From Paraburkholderia nodosa DSM 21604 (GTDB lineage: Bacteria; Pseudomonadota; Gammaproteobacteria; Burkholderiales; Burkholderiaceae): a stretch of 64,000 nucleotides of DNA. The notes beneath the pieces were generated by a model. It saw only the letters and a list, made by a program, of their open reading frames with translations, ran no database searches and had not been told where the DNA came from. Positions 46,071-55,801 of this stretch are shown in pieces (within the stretch, counting starts at the first letter, position 1; every line of letters begins with the position of its first letter). Position numbers and translations under genes: made by a program. The DNA lies in contig NZ_JAFA01000004.1 in the NCBI RefSeq assembly GCF_000519185.1, positions 35,949 to 99,948 on the forward strand. Reading direction: 5' to 3'.

Positions 46071-47213
46071 CTAGTCGAGCGTGCGCCGGTAAAAGCGCAC
46101 GGCGATCGCCATGACCGCGACCGTAAATACCGCGAGTGGCCACACCGCGGGCCACAGGTCGGTCCAGCCGTTGCCCTTGAGCAGGATGCCGCGCACGAGC
46201 CGGTTGAAATACGTGAGCGGCAGCAGATTGCCGAGCCACTGCGCCCAGCGCGGCATGCCGCCGAACGGGAACATGAAGCCGGAGAGCAGCAGGCTTGGCA
46301 GGAAATAGAACATCGTCAGCTGCATGGCCTGCAACTGGTTTTGCGCGAGCGACGACAGCGTGATGCCCACCGTGAGATTCGCGGCGATGAATAGCAGCGC
46401 CGAAAGATAGAGCGTGACGAGACCGCCCGCGAACGGCACGTGAAAGACGTAGCGTGCAGCGAGCACGATGATGGTCGCCTGGATCAGCCCGATCGCCACG
46501 TACGGAATGATCTTGCCCGTCATCACCTCGATGGGCAGCACCGGCGTGGCGAGCAGGTTCTCCATCGTGCCGCGCTCGCGTTCGCGCGTGATGGCGAGGC
46601 CCGTCATCATCACCATCGTCATGGTGAGGATCACGCCCATGAGGCCGGGTACGACGTTGTATTGCGTGATGCCCTCGGGGTTATAGAGGCGGTGCACCTG
46701 CACGTCGAACGCGGCGGGCGTGCCGTTCAGATGCGCGAGCGGGCCGGTGAGGTCCTTCGCGGCCACGGGCGCGACCAGCCCGGGCAGCGCCGCGAGCGCG
46801 GTGGTGATGGCAGTGGGGTCGCTCGCGTCGGCTTCGACGAGCAGCGAGGGTCGTTCGCCGCGCAGCAGGCGCCGCGAAAAATCGACAGGAATACTGAGCA
46901 CGAACTGCACCGTGCCGCGCGCGAGCGCATGACGCGCGGAGGCTTCGTCGGGCAGCGTTTCGATCACGTCGAAATAGGCGGAGTTACGCATGCCCGCGAC
47001 GAAGCTGCGCGCGAACACGCTGTCCTCGCCCACGACGATGGCCGTGGGCAGATGCTTGGGGTCGGTGTTGATCGCATAGCCGAACAGCGTGAGCTGGATG
47101 ATCGGCAGGCCAACGATCATCGCGAACGTGATGCGGTCGCGCTTGAGCTGCAAGAACTCCTTGAGCACGATGCTCCACCAGCGCGCCACGGAAAACGGGA
47201 ACGACGCGCTCAC
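46071..47213 (-). CDS. ABC-2 type permease (YbhS/YbhR-like)
   Basis: A 380-residue ABC-2 exporter permease. One N-terminal helix (FAMIVGLPIIQLTLFGYAI) is followed by a large periplasmic domain. Five C-terminal helices include LMGVILTMTMVMMTGLAITRERERGTMENLL and the LLSGFMFPFGGMP stretch. The GTG start at 47213 overlaps the ATPase stop (GTGA), and an N-terminus of this length matches the family. Only one permease gene is present, whereas E. coli ybhGFSR has two, so it probably works as a homodimer. Confidence 0.9.
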   Translation of the reverse strand: MSASFPFSVARWWSIVLKEFLQLKRDRITFAMIVGLPIIQLTLFGYAINTDPKHLPTAIVVGEDSVFARSFVAGMRNSAYFDVIETLPDEASARHALARGTVQFVLSIPVDFSRRLLRGERPSLLVEADASDPTAITTALAALPGLVAPVAAKDLTGPLAHLNGTPAAFDVQVHRLYNPEGITQYNVVPGLMGVILTMTMVMMTGLAITRERERGTMENLLATPVLPIEVMTGKIIPYVAIGLIQATIIVLAARYVFHVPFAGGLVTLYLSALLFIAANLTVGITLSSLAQNQLQAMQLTMFYFLPSLLLSGFMFPFGGMPRWAQWLGNLLPLTYFNRLVRGILLKGNGWTDLWPAVWPLAVFTVAVMAIAVRFYRRTLD

Positions 47214-48163
47214 GACTTGACTCCGTAATTGTCCTGAGCATGGCTCATCAGGTAGATGAAGACATCTTCGAGACCGGTGTCGATGCGTTCCGCGCGCAGC
47301 GGCTGGCCTTCCACGGCGCGCTCCACCGCTTTGGCAAGCGCTGCATGATCGCGTCCGCTCGCATGCAGCGCGGAGCCGAACACGACCGTCTGCTCGATGC
47401 CCGGCGCGTCGCGCAGCTGCGCGGCGAGTGTGCTCAGCCGCTCGCCATGAATCGCCCACGTTTCGAGGTTCTGTTCGGCGATGACCTCGGCGGCGGTGCC
47501 CTGCGTGAGCAGCTTGCCGTAGGCGATATAGGCGAGTTTGTGGCAGCGCTCGGCTTCGTCCATGTAGTGCGTGCTCACGAGCACCGAAATGCCCCGCGCG
47601 GCGAGCCGGTGCAATTCCTCCCAGAAGTCGCGGCGCGCGGTGGGATCGACGCCCGCGGTCGGTTCGTCGAGCAGCAGCAATTCGGGCTCGTGCAGCATGC
47701 AGGCCGCGAGCGCGAGACGCTGCTTCCAGCCGCCCGAAAGCGCACCCGTGAGCTGGCTCGCGCGGCTTGCGAGCCCGAGCGATTCGAGTGCGCGATCGAC
47801 GGCTTCGCGGCGGTTCGGCATCTCGTAGATGCGCGCAACGAAGTCGAGGTTCTCGCGGATCGTCAGGTCTTCCCAGTACGAGAAACGCTGCGTCATGTAG
47901 CCCACGTGACGCTTGATCTGCGCGCTCTCGCGCAGGATGTCGTAGCCAAGGCAGGTGCCCGAACCGGAGTCGGGCGTGAGCAGCCCGCACATGAGGCGGA
48001 TCGACGTGGTTTTGCCGCTGCCGTTCGGGCCGAGAAAGCCGAATATCTCGCCGCGCGCCACACGCAGCGACACGTCGTTGACAACATGCTTGTTGCCGAA
48101 ACGCTTGTTGAGATTGCGCACGTCGATGGCGTAGTCGCCGGCAGATCGATCAGGTGTGCTCAT
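47210..48163 (-). CDS. ABC exporter ATP-binding protein (YbhF-like half)
   Basis: A 317-residue ATPase with Walker A LGPNGSGKTTS, signature ALSGGWKQRLALAACML, Walker B LLLLDEPTAGVDP and H-loop STHYMDEAERC. It carries one nucleotide-binding domain, while E. coli YbhF has two in tandem. Its ATG overlaps the stop of the HlyD gene (ATGA), and its own stop overlaps the permease start. It powers drug or organic-compound export. Confidence 0.92.
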   Translation of the reverse strand: MSTPDRSAGDYAIDVRNLNKRFGNKHVVNDVSLRVARGEIFGFLGPNGSGKTTSIRLMCGLLTPDSGSGTCLGYDILRESAQIKRHVGYMTQRFSYWEDLTIRENLDFVARIYEMPNRREAVDRALESLGLASRASQLTGALSGGWKQRLALAACMLHEPELLLLDEPTAGVDPTARRDFWEELHRLAARGISVLVSTHYMDEAERCHKLAYIAYGKLLTQGTAAEVIAEQNLETWAIHGERLSTLAAQLRDAPGIEQTVVFGSALHASGRDHAALAKAVERAVEGQPLRAERIDTGLEDVFIYLMSHAQDNYGVKS

Positions 48164-49110
48164 TGCAGCGTCACCTCGACCGGCTGGCCCGGATGTAGCT
48201 TCACGGCGTCCTGTGCGGAAGGCCGCGCCTCGATCATGAAAACGAGCTTCGCGCGGTTCTCGTTGCTGTAGATGACGGGCGGGGTATATTCGGCGGCGTT
48301 CGAAATCCACGTGATGGTGGCGGGCACCAGGGCGGCGCAGCCGTCGCAGCGCACGTTCACCTTGCGGCCCGGCGCGAGCGATCCGACGATCGTTTCCGGC
48401 ACGAAGAAGCGCACCTTCACGTTCTGCGGCGGCAACATCTGCACGACGGGGTTGCCCGCCTGCACCCACTCGCCCACACGAAACAACGTGTCGTAGACGA
48501 GGCCGCCGCTCGGCACGCTCACGCGCTTCTGGTCGAGCCGCCACTGCGCCTGCGCGAGCGAGGCACGCGCGGCCTCGACGTCGGCGGCCTGGGCGGCGAT
48601 TTGCGCAGTACGTCCCGGCAGATTCGCCACGCGCACCTGGTTTTGCAGCTCGCGCACCTGGGCGGCCGTGGAGGCGGCCTGCGCGCGCGAGTCGTCGAGC
48701 TGCGCCTGCGCAATGCCGCCTGCGCGCAGTTGCGCCTCGTCGCGTGTGAGCTGAAGCGCGGCCTTGCGCGCGTTCGCCTCGGCCTGCGCGAGCTGCGCCT
48801 CGGTCACACGCACTTCGGGCGGACGCTTGCCGGTCTGGAGGTCCGCGAGCTGCTGCTGTGCGGCCGTCAGGCGATGCTGCGCCTCGTCGCGCGCGGCCGC
48901 TTCCTCGACGGAGTCGAGCGCGAAGGCGGGCGCATTGGCGGCCACGGTTTGCCCGCGTTGCACTTCGAGGTGCGTGAGCGTGCCCGACTGCGACGACGCG
49001 AGGTAGACGTACTCGCCTTCGGCATAGCCCTGCCAGCCAGCCGGTCCATGCCTGGAGCATGAGGCGAGCACGAGCGCCGCGACGCATATGCCGGCAATGC
49101 GGCGCTTCAT
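48160..49110 (-). CDS. HlyD-family periplasmic adaptor (YbhG-like)
   Basis: A 316-residue membrane-fusion protein with an N-terminal lipoprotein-like signal (ALVLASC). A biotinyl-lipoyl half-motif (YLASSQSGTLTHLEVQRGQT), a long helical hairpin (about residues 70-200) and a beta-barrel segment (KVRFFVPETIVGSLAPG) follow. It links the ABC permease to the NodT channel. Its start overlaps the TetR gene stop by 4 bp. Confidence 0.93.
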   Translation of the reverse strand: MKRRIAGICVAALVLASCSRHGPAGWQGYAEGEYVYLASSQSGTLTHLEVQRGQTVAANAPAFALDSVEEAAARDEAQHRLTAAQQQLADLQTGKRPPEVRVTEAQLAQAEANARKAALQLTRDEAQLRAGGIAQAQLDDSRAQAASTAAQVRELQNQVRVANLPGRTAQIAAQAADVEAARASLAQAQWRLDQKRVSVPSGGLVYDTLFRVGEWVQAGNPVVQMLPPQNVKVRFFVPETIVGSLAPGRKVNVRCDGCAALVPATITWISNAAEYTPPVIYSNENRAKLVFMIEARPSAQDAVKLHPGQPVEVTLQ

Positions 49111-49844
49111 GACGCGTCCTCCTTGCGGCTTGCCGTCGGGCCCGTCGCGCGGCGCGCGCGCGGGTCCTGCGGCGCAGGCCGCAAGGCCGCGCTCAACAGC
49201 GCGCTCACATGCCGATGCAGCGCCTCGCGCTCGATCTTCGGAAAGCCGCGCACACTTTGCCAGAGCTTCGAAGTGGCGAGCGGCAGCATGACGAGCGCGA
49301 GAATCGAGATGAACAGCAGCGGCGCCTCCAGTTCGGCGTTGACGCTGCCGTCGCGCTGCGCCTCACTGACGCGCGCGGCAAAGCGCTGCAACTGCTCGGT
49401 GGGCAGCCGCTTGAGCATGCGCTCGCGCAGCAGGCCACCTTCGTTGACGATTTCGCGCAGCCAGAGCGGCGGCAGCCAGGGCATGCGCGAGGTGACGTCG
49501 AAGAGCCGCGCGACCAGTTCTTCCACGAGCGCGTGAGGGTCTTGCGCGAGATCGCCCTCGGTGCTGTCCACACTCTCCCACACGAAGGCGATCGAGCGCG
49601 CAATGCGCTCCTCGACCACGGCGTCGAGCAGCTTTTCGCGGTTCGTGAAGTAGTAGTGAACCATGGCGGACGTCACGCCCGCGGCCTCGGCGATCTGCGC
49701 CATGGTGGTGGCCGCGATGCCCTGCTCGCCGAACAGTTGCGTGGCGCTGGCGAGCAGCCGCTCGCGCATGTCGAGGTCGGCGGCGGCGCGGCGCCGGCCG
49801 CGCGGGCGGGGCGCAGCAGGAGCGGTGCGGGTGCGCGCGATCAT
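49107..49844 (-). CDS. TetR-family regulator (CecR/YbiH-like)
   Basis: A 245-residue TetR regulator. The DNA-binding domain is at about residues 26-75 (MRERLLASATQLFGEQGIAA, then GVTSAMVHYYFTNREKLLDA). A helical ligand domain follows, with a basic Arg/Pro-rich N-terminus and C-terminal tail. It heads the efflux operon, and gene overlaps make it co-transcribed and autoregulated in all likelihood. A matching palindrome lies just upstream. The arrangement resembles E. coli CecR-ybhGFSR; the inducer is unknown. Confidence 0.93.
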   Translation of the reverse strand: MIARTRTAPAAPRPRGRRRAAADLDMRERLLASATQLFGEQGIAATTMAQIAEAAGVTSAMVHYYFTNREKLLDAVVEERIARSIAFVWESVDSTEGDLAQDPHALVEELVARLFDVTSRMPWLPPLWLREIVNEGGLLRERMLKRLPTEQLQRFAARVSEAQRDGSVNAELEAPLLFISILALVMLPLATSKLWQSVRGFPKIEREALHRHVSALLSAALRPAPQDPRARRATGPTASRKEDAS

Positions 49845-49852
49845 CGTTCTAC

Positions 49853-49874
49853 TTTAATTCACGCGTTAGTTAAA
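49853..49874. promoter_or_regulatory. Candidate TetR operator
   Basis: A 22-bp imperfect palindrome, half-sites TTTAATTCACG and CGTTAGTTAAA, 9 of 11 positions symmetric, starts nine bases upstream of the TetR ATG. Autorepression is inferred. Confidence 0.62.
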
Positions 49875-50021
49875 TTCAAACTGCGCGCGCAGTGGGTTAA
49901 CCCTGCGACAGTTCCTTGCGGGTTCTTTCAGAACTTTCCTATACAAATGTGCTGGCAGGTCGTTCACGCTGTGAGATTCACGCTGAAGGGACAAACAAAT
50001 CACGCCACCATGGAACAAATA

Positions 50022-50624
50022 ATGAAACGCGTCGTTGTCATCGACGACCATCCGATCGTGCTGAAGATGCTCGCCAACGTGCTGAATACGGAGTACGAAC
50101 TGGTGGGCGAGTGCAGCGACGGCGAAGCGGGCCTTCGCCTCGTCCAGGAATTGCGTCCCGATCTGGTGATTCTCGACCTCGAGTTGCCGAAGCTCGACGG
50201 CCTTTCCGTCATCCGCGGCATTCGCGCGCACCAGCCCGGCGCGCGCATTCTCGTGCTCTCTGCGAAGCCCGAGTTGGTGATGGCCAATCACACGCGCATC
50301 GCGGGCGCGAACGGCTATGTCAACAAGAATCGCGGTGTGGAGGAACTGTGCGGTGTGGTCAAGGCGGTATTGCTCGGCTACGACTGCTTCCCGGCGGGCA
50401 GCTGCGGCGGCGGCCGCGACGTGGCGCTCAACGGGCTGTCGCCTCGCGAAGTCGAAGTCCTGCAGTATCTCGCGCGCGGTTTGAGCAACAAGGGTATCGC
50501 GGCACGGCTCGGGCTTTCGGATAAAACCGTCAGCACCTATAAGACCCGCGTGCTGGACAAGCTCGGCGTGTCGTCACTTGCGGCGCTGATCGAGTTTGCG
50601 ACGTTGAACAAGCTGATCGAATAG
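50022..50624 (+). CDS. NarL/FixJ-type response regulator (orphan)
   Basis: A 200-residue two-domain regulator. The receiver has acidic pair Asp8-Asp9, phosphorylation site Asp52 in LVILDLELPKLDG, and Lys in GYVNKNRG. A LuxR-type HTH follows (LSPREVEVLQYLARGLSNKG, then DKTVSTYKTRVLDKLGV). It resembles BvgA/EvgA-like regulators. No histidine kinase is adjacent, so the partner is elsewhere. The start is either Met at 50010 or at 50022; neither has a good Shine-Dalgarno. Confidence 0.9.
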   Translation: MKRVVVIDDHPIVLKMLANVLNTEYELVGECSDGEAGLRLVQELRPDLVILDLELPKLDGLSVIRGIRAHQPGARILVLSAKPELVMANHTRIAGANGYVNKNRGVEELCGVVKAVLLGYDCFPAGSCGGGRDVALNGLSPREVEVLQYLARGLSNKGIAARLGLSDKTVSTYKTRVLDKLGVSSLAALIEFATLNKLIE

Positions 50625-50643
50625 CCCGACTCAAAGCCCAGTC

Positions 50644-50671
50644 GAAAAAAAAGCCCGACTTGCGTCGGGCT
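50644..50671 (-). terminator. Terminator of acnA
   Basis: On the minus strand: stem AGCCCGAC, loop GCAA, GTCGGGCT, then a run of T residues (the A tract at 50645-50652). It lies 53 bp after the acnA stop and also after the converging response regulator gene. Confidence 0.82.
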
Positions 50672-50724
50672 CCAAGTGTGACCGCACCCGTTGCCGGGCG
50701 CGGCACCTGCAAAAAACTGCGTAC

Positions 50725-53442
50725 TTACGCCGCGAGCAGCGAGCGCAGCACGAACGGCAGTATACCGCCGTGCTTGTAGTAGTCGACTTCGATCGGCGTG
50801 TCGATGCGCAGCAGCACCTGCACGCGCTGATCCTTGCCGTCCTTGTGGTGGATCACGAGCGTCAGGTCTTGTTGCGGCTTGAAGTCGTCCGTCAGGCCTT
50901 CGACATCGAACGTTTCTTCGCCGGTCAGGCCGAGCGACTGAACGCTGTCCGAACCCTTGAACTGCAGCGGCAGAACGCCCATGCCAACGAGGTTCGAGCG
51001 GTGGATACGCTCGAAGCTGCGTGCGACCACGGCCTTCACGCCGAGCAGCTGCGTGCCCTTGGCTGCCCAGTCACGCGACGAGCCCGTGCCGTACTCTTCG
51101 CCTGCGAACACCATGGTCGGCGTGCCGGCGTCGATGTACTTCATCGCTGCATCATAGATCGAAAGCTGTTCGCCGCTCGGCTGATGGATCGTCAGGCCGC
51201 CTTCCACGCGCGTGCCGTCGGCCTTCGCCGGGATCATCAGGTTCTTGATACGCACGTTCGCGAAGGTGCCGCGCATCATCACGTCGTGGTTGCCGCGGCG
51301 CGAGCCGTAGCTGTTGAAGTCGGCCTTCTGCACGCCGTTTTCCTTCAGCCACTTGCCTGCGGGCGAGTCTTCCTTGATCGAACCGGCCGGGCTGATGTGG
51401 TCGGTCGTGACCGAGTCACCGAAGATGCCCAATGCGCGCGCGCCCTTGACTTCGGCTACCGACGACGACGGCGTCATCGAGAAGTCGCTGCCGAAGAACG
51501 GCGGTTCGGCGATGTAGGTCGACTTCGGCCAGTCGTAGACCTGACCTTCTTCGCCTTCGATCTTGCTCCACAGGTCGCCCTTCTTCGTGAGCTGGCTGTA
51601 GTTCTTCTGGAACGCGTCCGGATCGAGCGCGAACTTGAGCAGCGCGTTGACTTCGTCGCTCGTCGGCCAGATGTCGCCGAGGTAGATGTCACGGCCGCCC
51701 TTGCCCTTGCCCACCGGTTCCGTCATCAGGTCGCGCGTGATGTTGCCCGCGATCGCGTAAGCGACGACCAGCGGCGGCGAGGCCAGGAAGTTCGCGCGGA
51801 TGTTCGGATGGATACGCGCTTCGAAGTTGCGGTTGCCCGAGAGCACCGCAGCCGCGACGACGTCGTTCGTGACGATCGATTCGTTCAGTTCGGGCGTCAG
51901 GTCGCCGGCGTTGCCGATACAGGTCGTGCAGCCGTATGCCGCGAGTTCGAAGCCGAGCTTCGAGAGGTACGGCAGCAGGCCCGTCTTCGTCAGGTATTCC
52001 GTGACGATGCGCGATCCCGGCGCGAGCGAGGTCTTGATGTGCGGTGCGACCGTCAGGCCCGCTTCGATGGCTTTCTTCGCGAGCAGACCGGCGGCCAGCA
52101 GCACGCTCGGGTTCGACGTGTTGGTGCACGACGTGATCGCGGCGATCAGCACGTCGCCGTTGTGCAGCTTGACCTTGTCGCCCGCTGCGTATTCGGCGGA
52201 GAGGTCGGCGGCCTTCTTGTTGAAGCCGTTTTCCGCGACCGGCTTCGAGAACAGGTCCGTGAAGGTCGACTTCACGTTGCCGATTTCGATGCGGTCTTGC
52301 GGGCGCTTCGGACCGGCCAGCGACGGCGCGACCGTGCCGAGGTCGAGGACGAGCGTCTTCGTGTAGTCGATGTCGCCGGCCTTCGGCACGCCGAAGAGAT
52401 CCTGCGCCTTGAAGTAGTTCGCGAATGCCGCGATTTCAGCTTCCGTGCGGCCCGTGCCCTTGAAGTAGTCGATCGTCTTTTCGTCGACAGGGAAGAAGCC
52501 CATCGTCGCGCCATATTCCGGCGCCATGTTGCCGATGGTCGCGCGGTCGGGCACGCCGATCGACGCCGTGCCTTCGCCGAAGAACTCGACGAACTTGCCG
52601 ACGACCTTCTCCTTGCGCAGCATTTCGGTGATGGTCAGCACGAGGTCGGTGGCCGTGCAGCCTTCGCGCAGCTTGCCCTTGAGTTCGACGCCCACCACAT
52701 CAGGCGTGAGGAAGTACACCGGCTGGCCGAGCATGCCGGCTTCCGCTTCGATGCCGCCCACGCCCCAGCCCACCACGCCGATGCCGTTGATCATCGTGGT
52801 GTGGCTGTCGGTGCCGACGAGCGTGTCCGGGTAGTAGACGGTATCGGCGCCTTCCGCCTTCTTGTGCACGCCGCGTGCGAGGTATTCCAGGTTCACCTGG
52901 TGGACGATGCCGATGCCCGGCGGCACGACCTTGAACGTGTCGAACGCCTGCATGCCCCACTTCATGAACTGGTAGCGCTCGTTGTTGCGCTGGAATTCCA
53001 GTTTCATGTTCAGGTCGAGCGCGTCCTTCTGGCGGAAGTAGTCGATCTGGACCGAGTGGTCGACGACGAGATCCACCGGCACGAGCGGCTCGATGACCTT
53101 CGGGTCCTTGCCGACCTGCTTGGCTACGCCGCGCATGGCGGCGATGTCGGCGAGCAGCGGCACGCCCGTGAAGTCCTGCAGCACGACGCGGGCGACCACG
53201 AACGGGATTTCGTCGACGCGCGAGGCGTTCGGCTTCCAGTTCGCGAGTTGCTCGATGTGCTCTTCCGCGATCTTCTTGCCGTCGTAGTTACGCAGCACAG
53301 ACTCGAGCACCAGACGAATCGAGACCGGCAGACGATTGATCTTCACGCCAAGCTGCTTGCCGAGTTGCGGCAGCGAGTAGAACTTGCCTTTGCCGGAACC
53401 GCTGTCGAATTCTTTTAGCGTTTTGTGGAGATTGTGGGCCAT
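50725..53442 (-). CDS. acnA: Aconitate hydratase A
   Basis: A 905-residue aconitase of the AcnA/IRP type, interconverting citrate and isocitrate in the TCA cycle. Cluster cysteines are visible in [13 protein letters not shown] and in [12 protein letters not shown]. Substrate-loop residues appear in [20 protein letters not shown] and the C-terminal swivel in [16 protein letters not shown]. It starts 76 bp after prpD and is probably co-transcribed with it; a terminator follows. Confidence 0.97.
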   Translation of the reverse strand: MAHNLHKTLKEFDSGSGKGKFYSLPQLGKQLGVKINRLPVSIRLVLESVLRNYDGKKIAEEHIEQLANWKPNASRVDEIPFVVARVVLQDFTGVPLLADIAAMRGVAKQVGKDPKVIEPLVPVDLVVDHSVQIDYFRQKDALDLNMKLEFQRNNERYQFMKWGMQAFDTFKVVPPGIGIVHQVNLEYLARGVHKKAEGADTVYYPDTLVGTDSHTTMINGIGVVGWGVGGIEAEAGMLGQPVYFLTPDVVGVELKGKLREGCTATDLVLTITEMLRKEKVVGKFVEFFGEGTASIGVPDRATIGNMAPEYGATMGFFPVDEKTIDYFKGTGRTEAEIAAFANYFKAQDLFGVPKAGDIDYTKTLVLDLGTVAPSLAGPKRPQDRIEIGNVKSTFTDLFSKPVAENGFNKKAADLSAEYAAGDKVKLHNGDVLIAAITSCTNTSNPSVLLAAGLLAKKAIEAGLTVAPHIKTSLAPGSRIVTEYLTKTGLLPYLSKLGFELAAYGCTTCIGNAGDLTPELNESIVTNDVVAAAVLSGNRNFEARIHPNIRANFLASPPLVVAYAIAGNITRDLMTEPVGKGKGGRDIYLGDIWPTSDEVNALLKFALDPDAFQKNYSQLTKKGDLWSKIEGEEGQVYDWPKSTYIAEPPFFGSDFSMTPSSSVAEVKGARALGIFGDSVTTDHISPAGSIKEDSPAGKWLKENGVQKADFNSYGSRRGNHDVMMRGTFANVRIKNLMIPAKADGTRVEGGLTIHQPSGEQLSIYDAAMKYIDAGTPTMVFAGEEYGTGSSRDWAAKGTQLLGVKAVVARSFERIHRSNLVGMGVLPLQFKGSDSVQSLGLTGEETFDVEGLTDDFKPQQDLTLVIHHKDGKDQRVQVLLRIDTPIEVDYYKHGGILPFVLRSLLAA

Positions 53443-53518
53443 AGTGTTTTCCTTCGTTTAATCGCGGAAATAACGCTTACTGCTCGTTTGCTGCTGTCAC
53501 GGATACCTGCCTGATTGC

Positions 53519-54970
53519 TCAGATCACGTACATGTCGACGTACTCGTTGACGGGCAGGGCGCAAAGCCGGGCTTCGTCGAGCGAGACATCGAGAATCGCC
53601 TGCTGCTGCTTCGCGGGGAAGCGGCGCGCGAGGTTGATTCGAAACTTTTCGATCAACAGCGGAATGCCTTGTTCGCGGCGCCGCTTGTGGCCGATCGGGT
53701 ACTCGACTACGACCTCGTCGAGCGTCGTGCCGTCCATGAGCTCTATGGTGAGCGCATTCGCGATCGAGCGCTTGTCCGGATCGTGATAATCCTTCGTGAA
53801 CTGCGGGTCTTCCACGCATACCGTCTTCGCGCGCAGCGCGTCGATCCGCGGGTCGCCCGCGATGTCGTCTTCGTAGTCGGAGGCGGTGAGGCGGCCGAAG
53901 ATCAGCGGCACGGCGACCATGTACTGGATACAGTGGTCGCGATCGGCCGGGTTGGCAAGCGGGCCGCTCTTGTCGATGATGCGGATGGCCGCTTCATGCG
54001 TGCGGATGGTGATGCGCTTGATGTCCCCAGCCGTCCTGCCTTGCTGCGCGAGCACGCCGTGCAGCGTCATCGCGGCTTCGGCGGCGGTCTGCGCGTGGAA
54101 TTCGGCGGGGAACGAAATCTTGAACAGCACGTTTTCCATGACATACGTGCCGTAGGGGCGCTGAAACCTGAACGGCTGTCCCTTGAACGAGACGTCGTAG
54201 AAGCCCCACGTTTTTGCCGTGAGCGCCGAGGGATAGCCCATCTCGCCCGTTTTCGCCATGAGCGCGAGACGCACGGCGCGCGAGGTGGCGTCGCCTGCGG
54301 CCCACGACTTGCGCGAGCCCGTATTGGGCGCGTGGCGGTAGGCGCGCAGCGACTGGCCGTCGACCATCGCGAGCGAAACGGCGTTGATCAGCTCGTCGCG
54401 GGTGAGCCCGAGCATTTGTCCGACCACGGCGGTCGAGGCGAGCTTGACGAGCAGCACATGGTCGAGACCGACCTGGTTGAACGAGTTTTCCAGCGCAATG
54501 CAGCCCTGGATTTCGTGCGCCTTCACCATGCCTTCGAGCACGTGCTTCATGGTGAGCGGCGCTTTGCCCTGAGCGATGGCGGTGCGCGAGAGCCAGTCGG
54601 CGGTCGCGAGGATGCCGCCCAGGTTGTCCGACGGATGGCCCCATTCGGCGGCGAGCCATGTGTCGTTGAAGTCGAGCCAGCGGATCATCGCGCCGATGTT
54701 GAACGCGGCCTGAACCGGATCGAGCTGGAATGGCGTGCCCGGCACCTTCGCGCCGTGCGGGACGGTCGTGCCCGGCACGATCGGTCCCAGCAACTTGGTG
54801 CAGGCGGGGTAGGAGAGCGCCTCGAGTCCGCAGCCGAGGGTATCGATCAGGCAATGCCGGGCCGTCGTCAGCGCGAGCGCGCTGTCAACCCGGAAACCGA
54901 GCACATAGTCGACGATATCGACCAGTACCTGGTCCGGCTGCGGCCTGACGTTGGAGATCAGGGCGGACAT
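53519..54970 (-). CDS. prpD: 2-Methylcitrate dehydratase
   Basis: A 483-residue MmgE/PrpD protein, the same length as E. coli PrpD and nearly collinear with it: [57 protein letters not shown], and the end [11 protein letters not shown]. It dehydrates 2-methylcitrate to 2-methyl-cis-aconitate in propionate breakdown. The rest of the prp operon is not here. It sits directly upstream of acnA, which can rehydrate the product. Confidence 0.96.
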   Translation of the reverse strand: MSALISNVRPQPDQVLVDIVDYVLGFRVDSALALTTARHCLIDTLGCGLEALSYPACTKLLGPIVPGTTVPHGAKVPGTPFQLDPVQAAFNIGAMIRWLDFNDTWLAAEWGHPSDNLGGILATADWLSRTAIAQGKAPLTMKHVLEGMVKAHEIQGCIALENSFNQVGLDHVLLVKLASTAVVGQMLGLTRDELINAVSLAMVDGQSLRAYRHAPNTGSRKSWAAGDATSRAVRLALMAKTGEMGYPSALTAKTWGFYDVSFKGQPFRFQRPYGTYVMENVLFKISFPAEFHAQTAAEAAMTLHGVLAQQGRTAGDIKRITIRTHEAAIRIIDKSGPLANPADRDHCIQYMVAVPLIFGRLTASDYEDDIAGDPRIDALRAKTVCVEDPQFTKDYHDPDKRSIANALTIELMDGTTLDEVVVEYPIGHKRRREQGIPLLIEKFRINLARRFPAKQQQAILDVSLDEARLCALPVNEYVDMYVI

Positions 54971-54989
54971 CGAGGCGATCCTGCGGTCC

Positions 54990-55514
54990 TTACTGGCCCG
55001 CGGCGCCGCTGGCGGCTGCCGGAGCGCGGTTAGCCGGGTTCAGCGCTTGAGCCTGGGTCGGCGCCATTGCGCCTTGCTGCATTGCAACAGTCTTGCACTC
55101 GTCGGCCAGACGCGAGCTGTCCTTGTCCGAGAACAGCATGGCCTTCGTCGGGATCACGACGAGGTCGAGGCCGGTGGCGGCGTCGTGGAAGCGGTCGGCG
55201 CCCGTGGTCGTGACCTGACGCGGCAGGTTGTAGTTCTTGTTCGCCCAGTGAACGGTGACGATCTGGTCACGCGCCATGTCGCCCTTCAGGTCGAATTGTG
55301 CGCCTTCAGCGCAGCTCCAGTGCTCCGAGCCGTCCGGGACCGGATCGACCTTCGCTTCCTTGGCCGGGTTGGCCTTGCGCTTGATGATGCGATGCTTCGG
55401 AGCCGGCTTCTTGGCGGTCGTGGTCGACGTGCCTTGTGCGGCGGCGTCGGTGGCGGCCAGCATCAGCGTCGAGGACAGGGTGCCGATGACAGCGGCGATC
55501 AGCAGTTTCTTCAT
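54990..55514 (-). CDS. Exported protein, possible MliC-like lysozyme inhibitor domain
   Basis: A 174-residue exported protein with a signal peptide ending near DAAAQG and a Lys/Pro-rich linker. A small domain follows, with pattern [55 protein letters not shown] and a paired Cys in LADECKT. Order and spacing resemble the MliC/PliC c-type lysozyme inhibitor fold, but motifs are weak and I rate the family call as tentative. The Met at 55514 gives the best signal peptide. It lies 19 bp before prpD and may be co-transcribed with it. Confidence 0.68.
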   Translation of the reverse strand: MKKLLIAAVIGTLSSTLMLAATDAAAQGTSTTTAKKPAPKHRIIKRKANPAKEAKVDPVPDGSEHWSCAEGAQFDLKGDMARDQIVTVHWANKNYNLPRQVTTTGADRFHDAATGLDLVVIPTKAMLFSDKDSSRLADECKTVAMQQGAMAPTQAQALNPANRAPAAASGAAGQ

Positions 55515-55801
55515 GAGTGTCAAACCTTTATCTATCTAAAAGCGGTTGATCAGTGCGCGGTTGAACAGGCAACCGCCGTTTGCACTGCGCGCGCCCCGAA
55601 AGCACGCAGCGGACGCTATTTTCACCTATTTATCGCCATGAACTTCATTTTCTCCGGCCCGGTGTTGTTTGCGCCTTGGTTCGCAAGTAACTGCCTGTAA
55701 CTGTCCGTGACTGACGTTGCTGCGCTATGCGGCGCGAGATCCGTTTCGTTGCCGTGGCGCAATACGTTGAAAACGTTTTCGTCGTCCGTTCGCGGCGCGC
55801 A

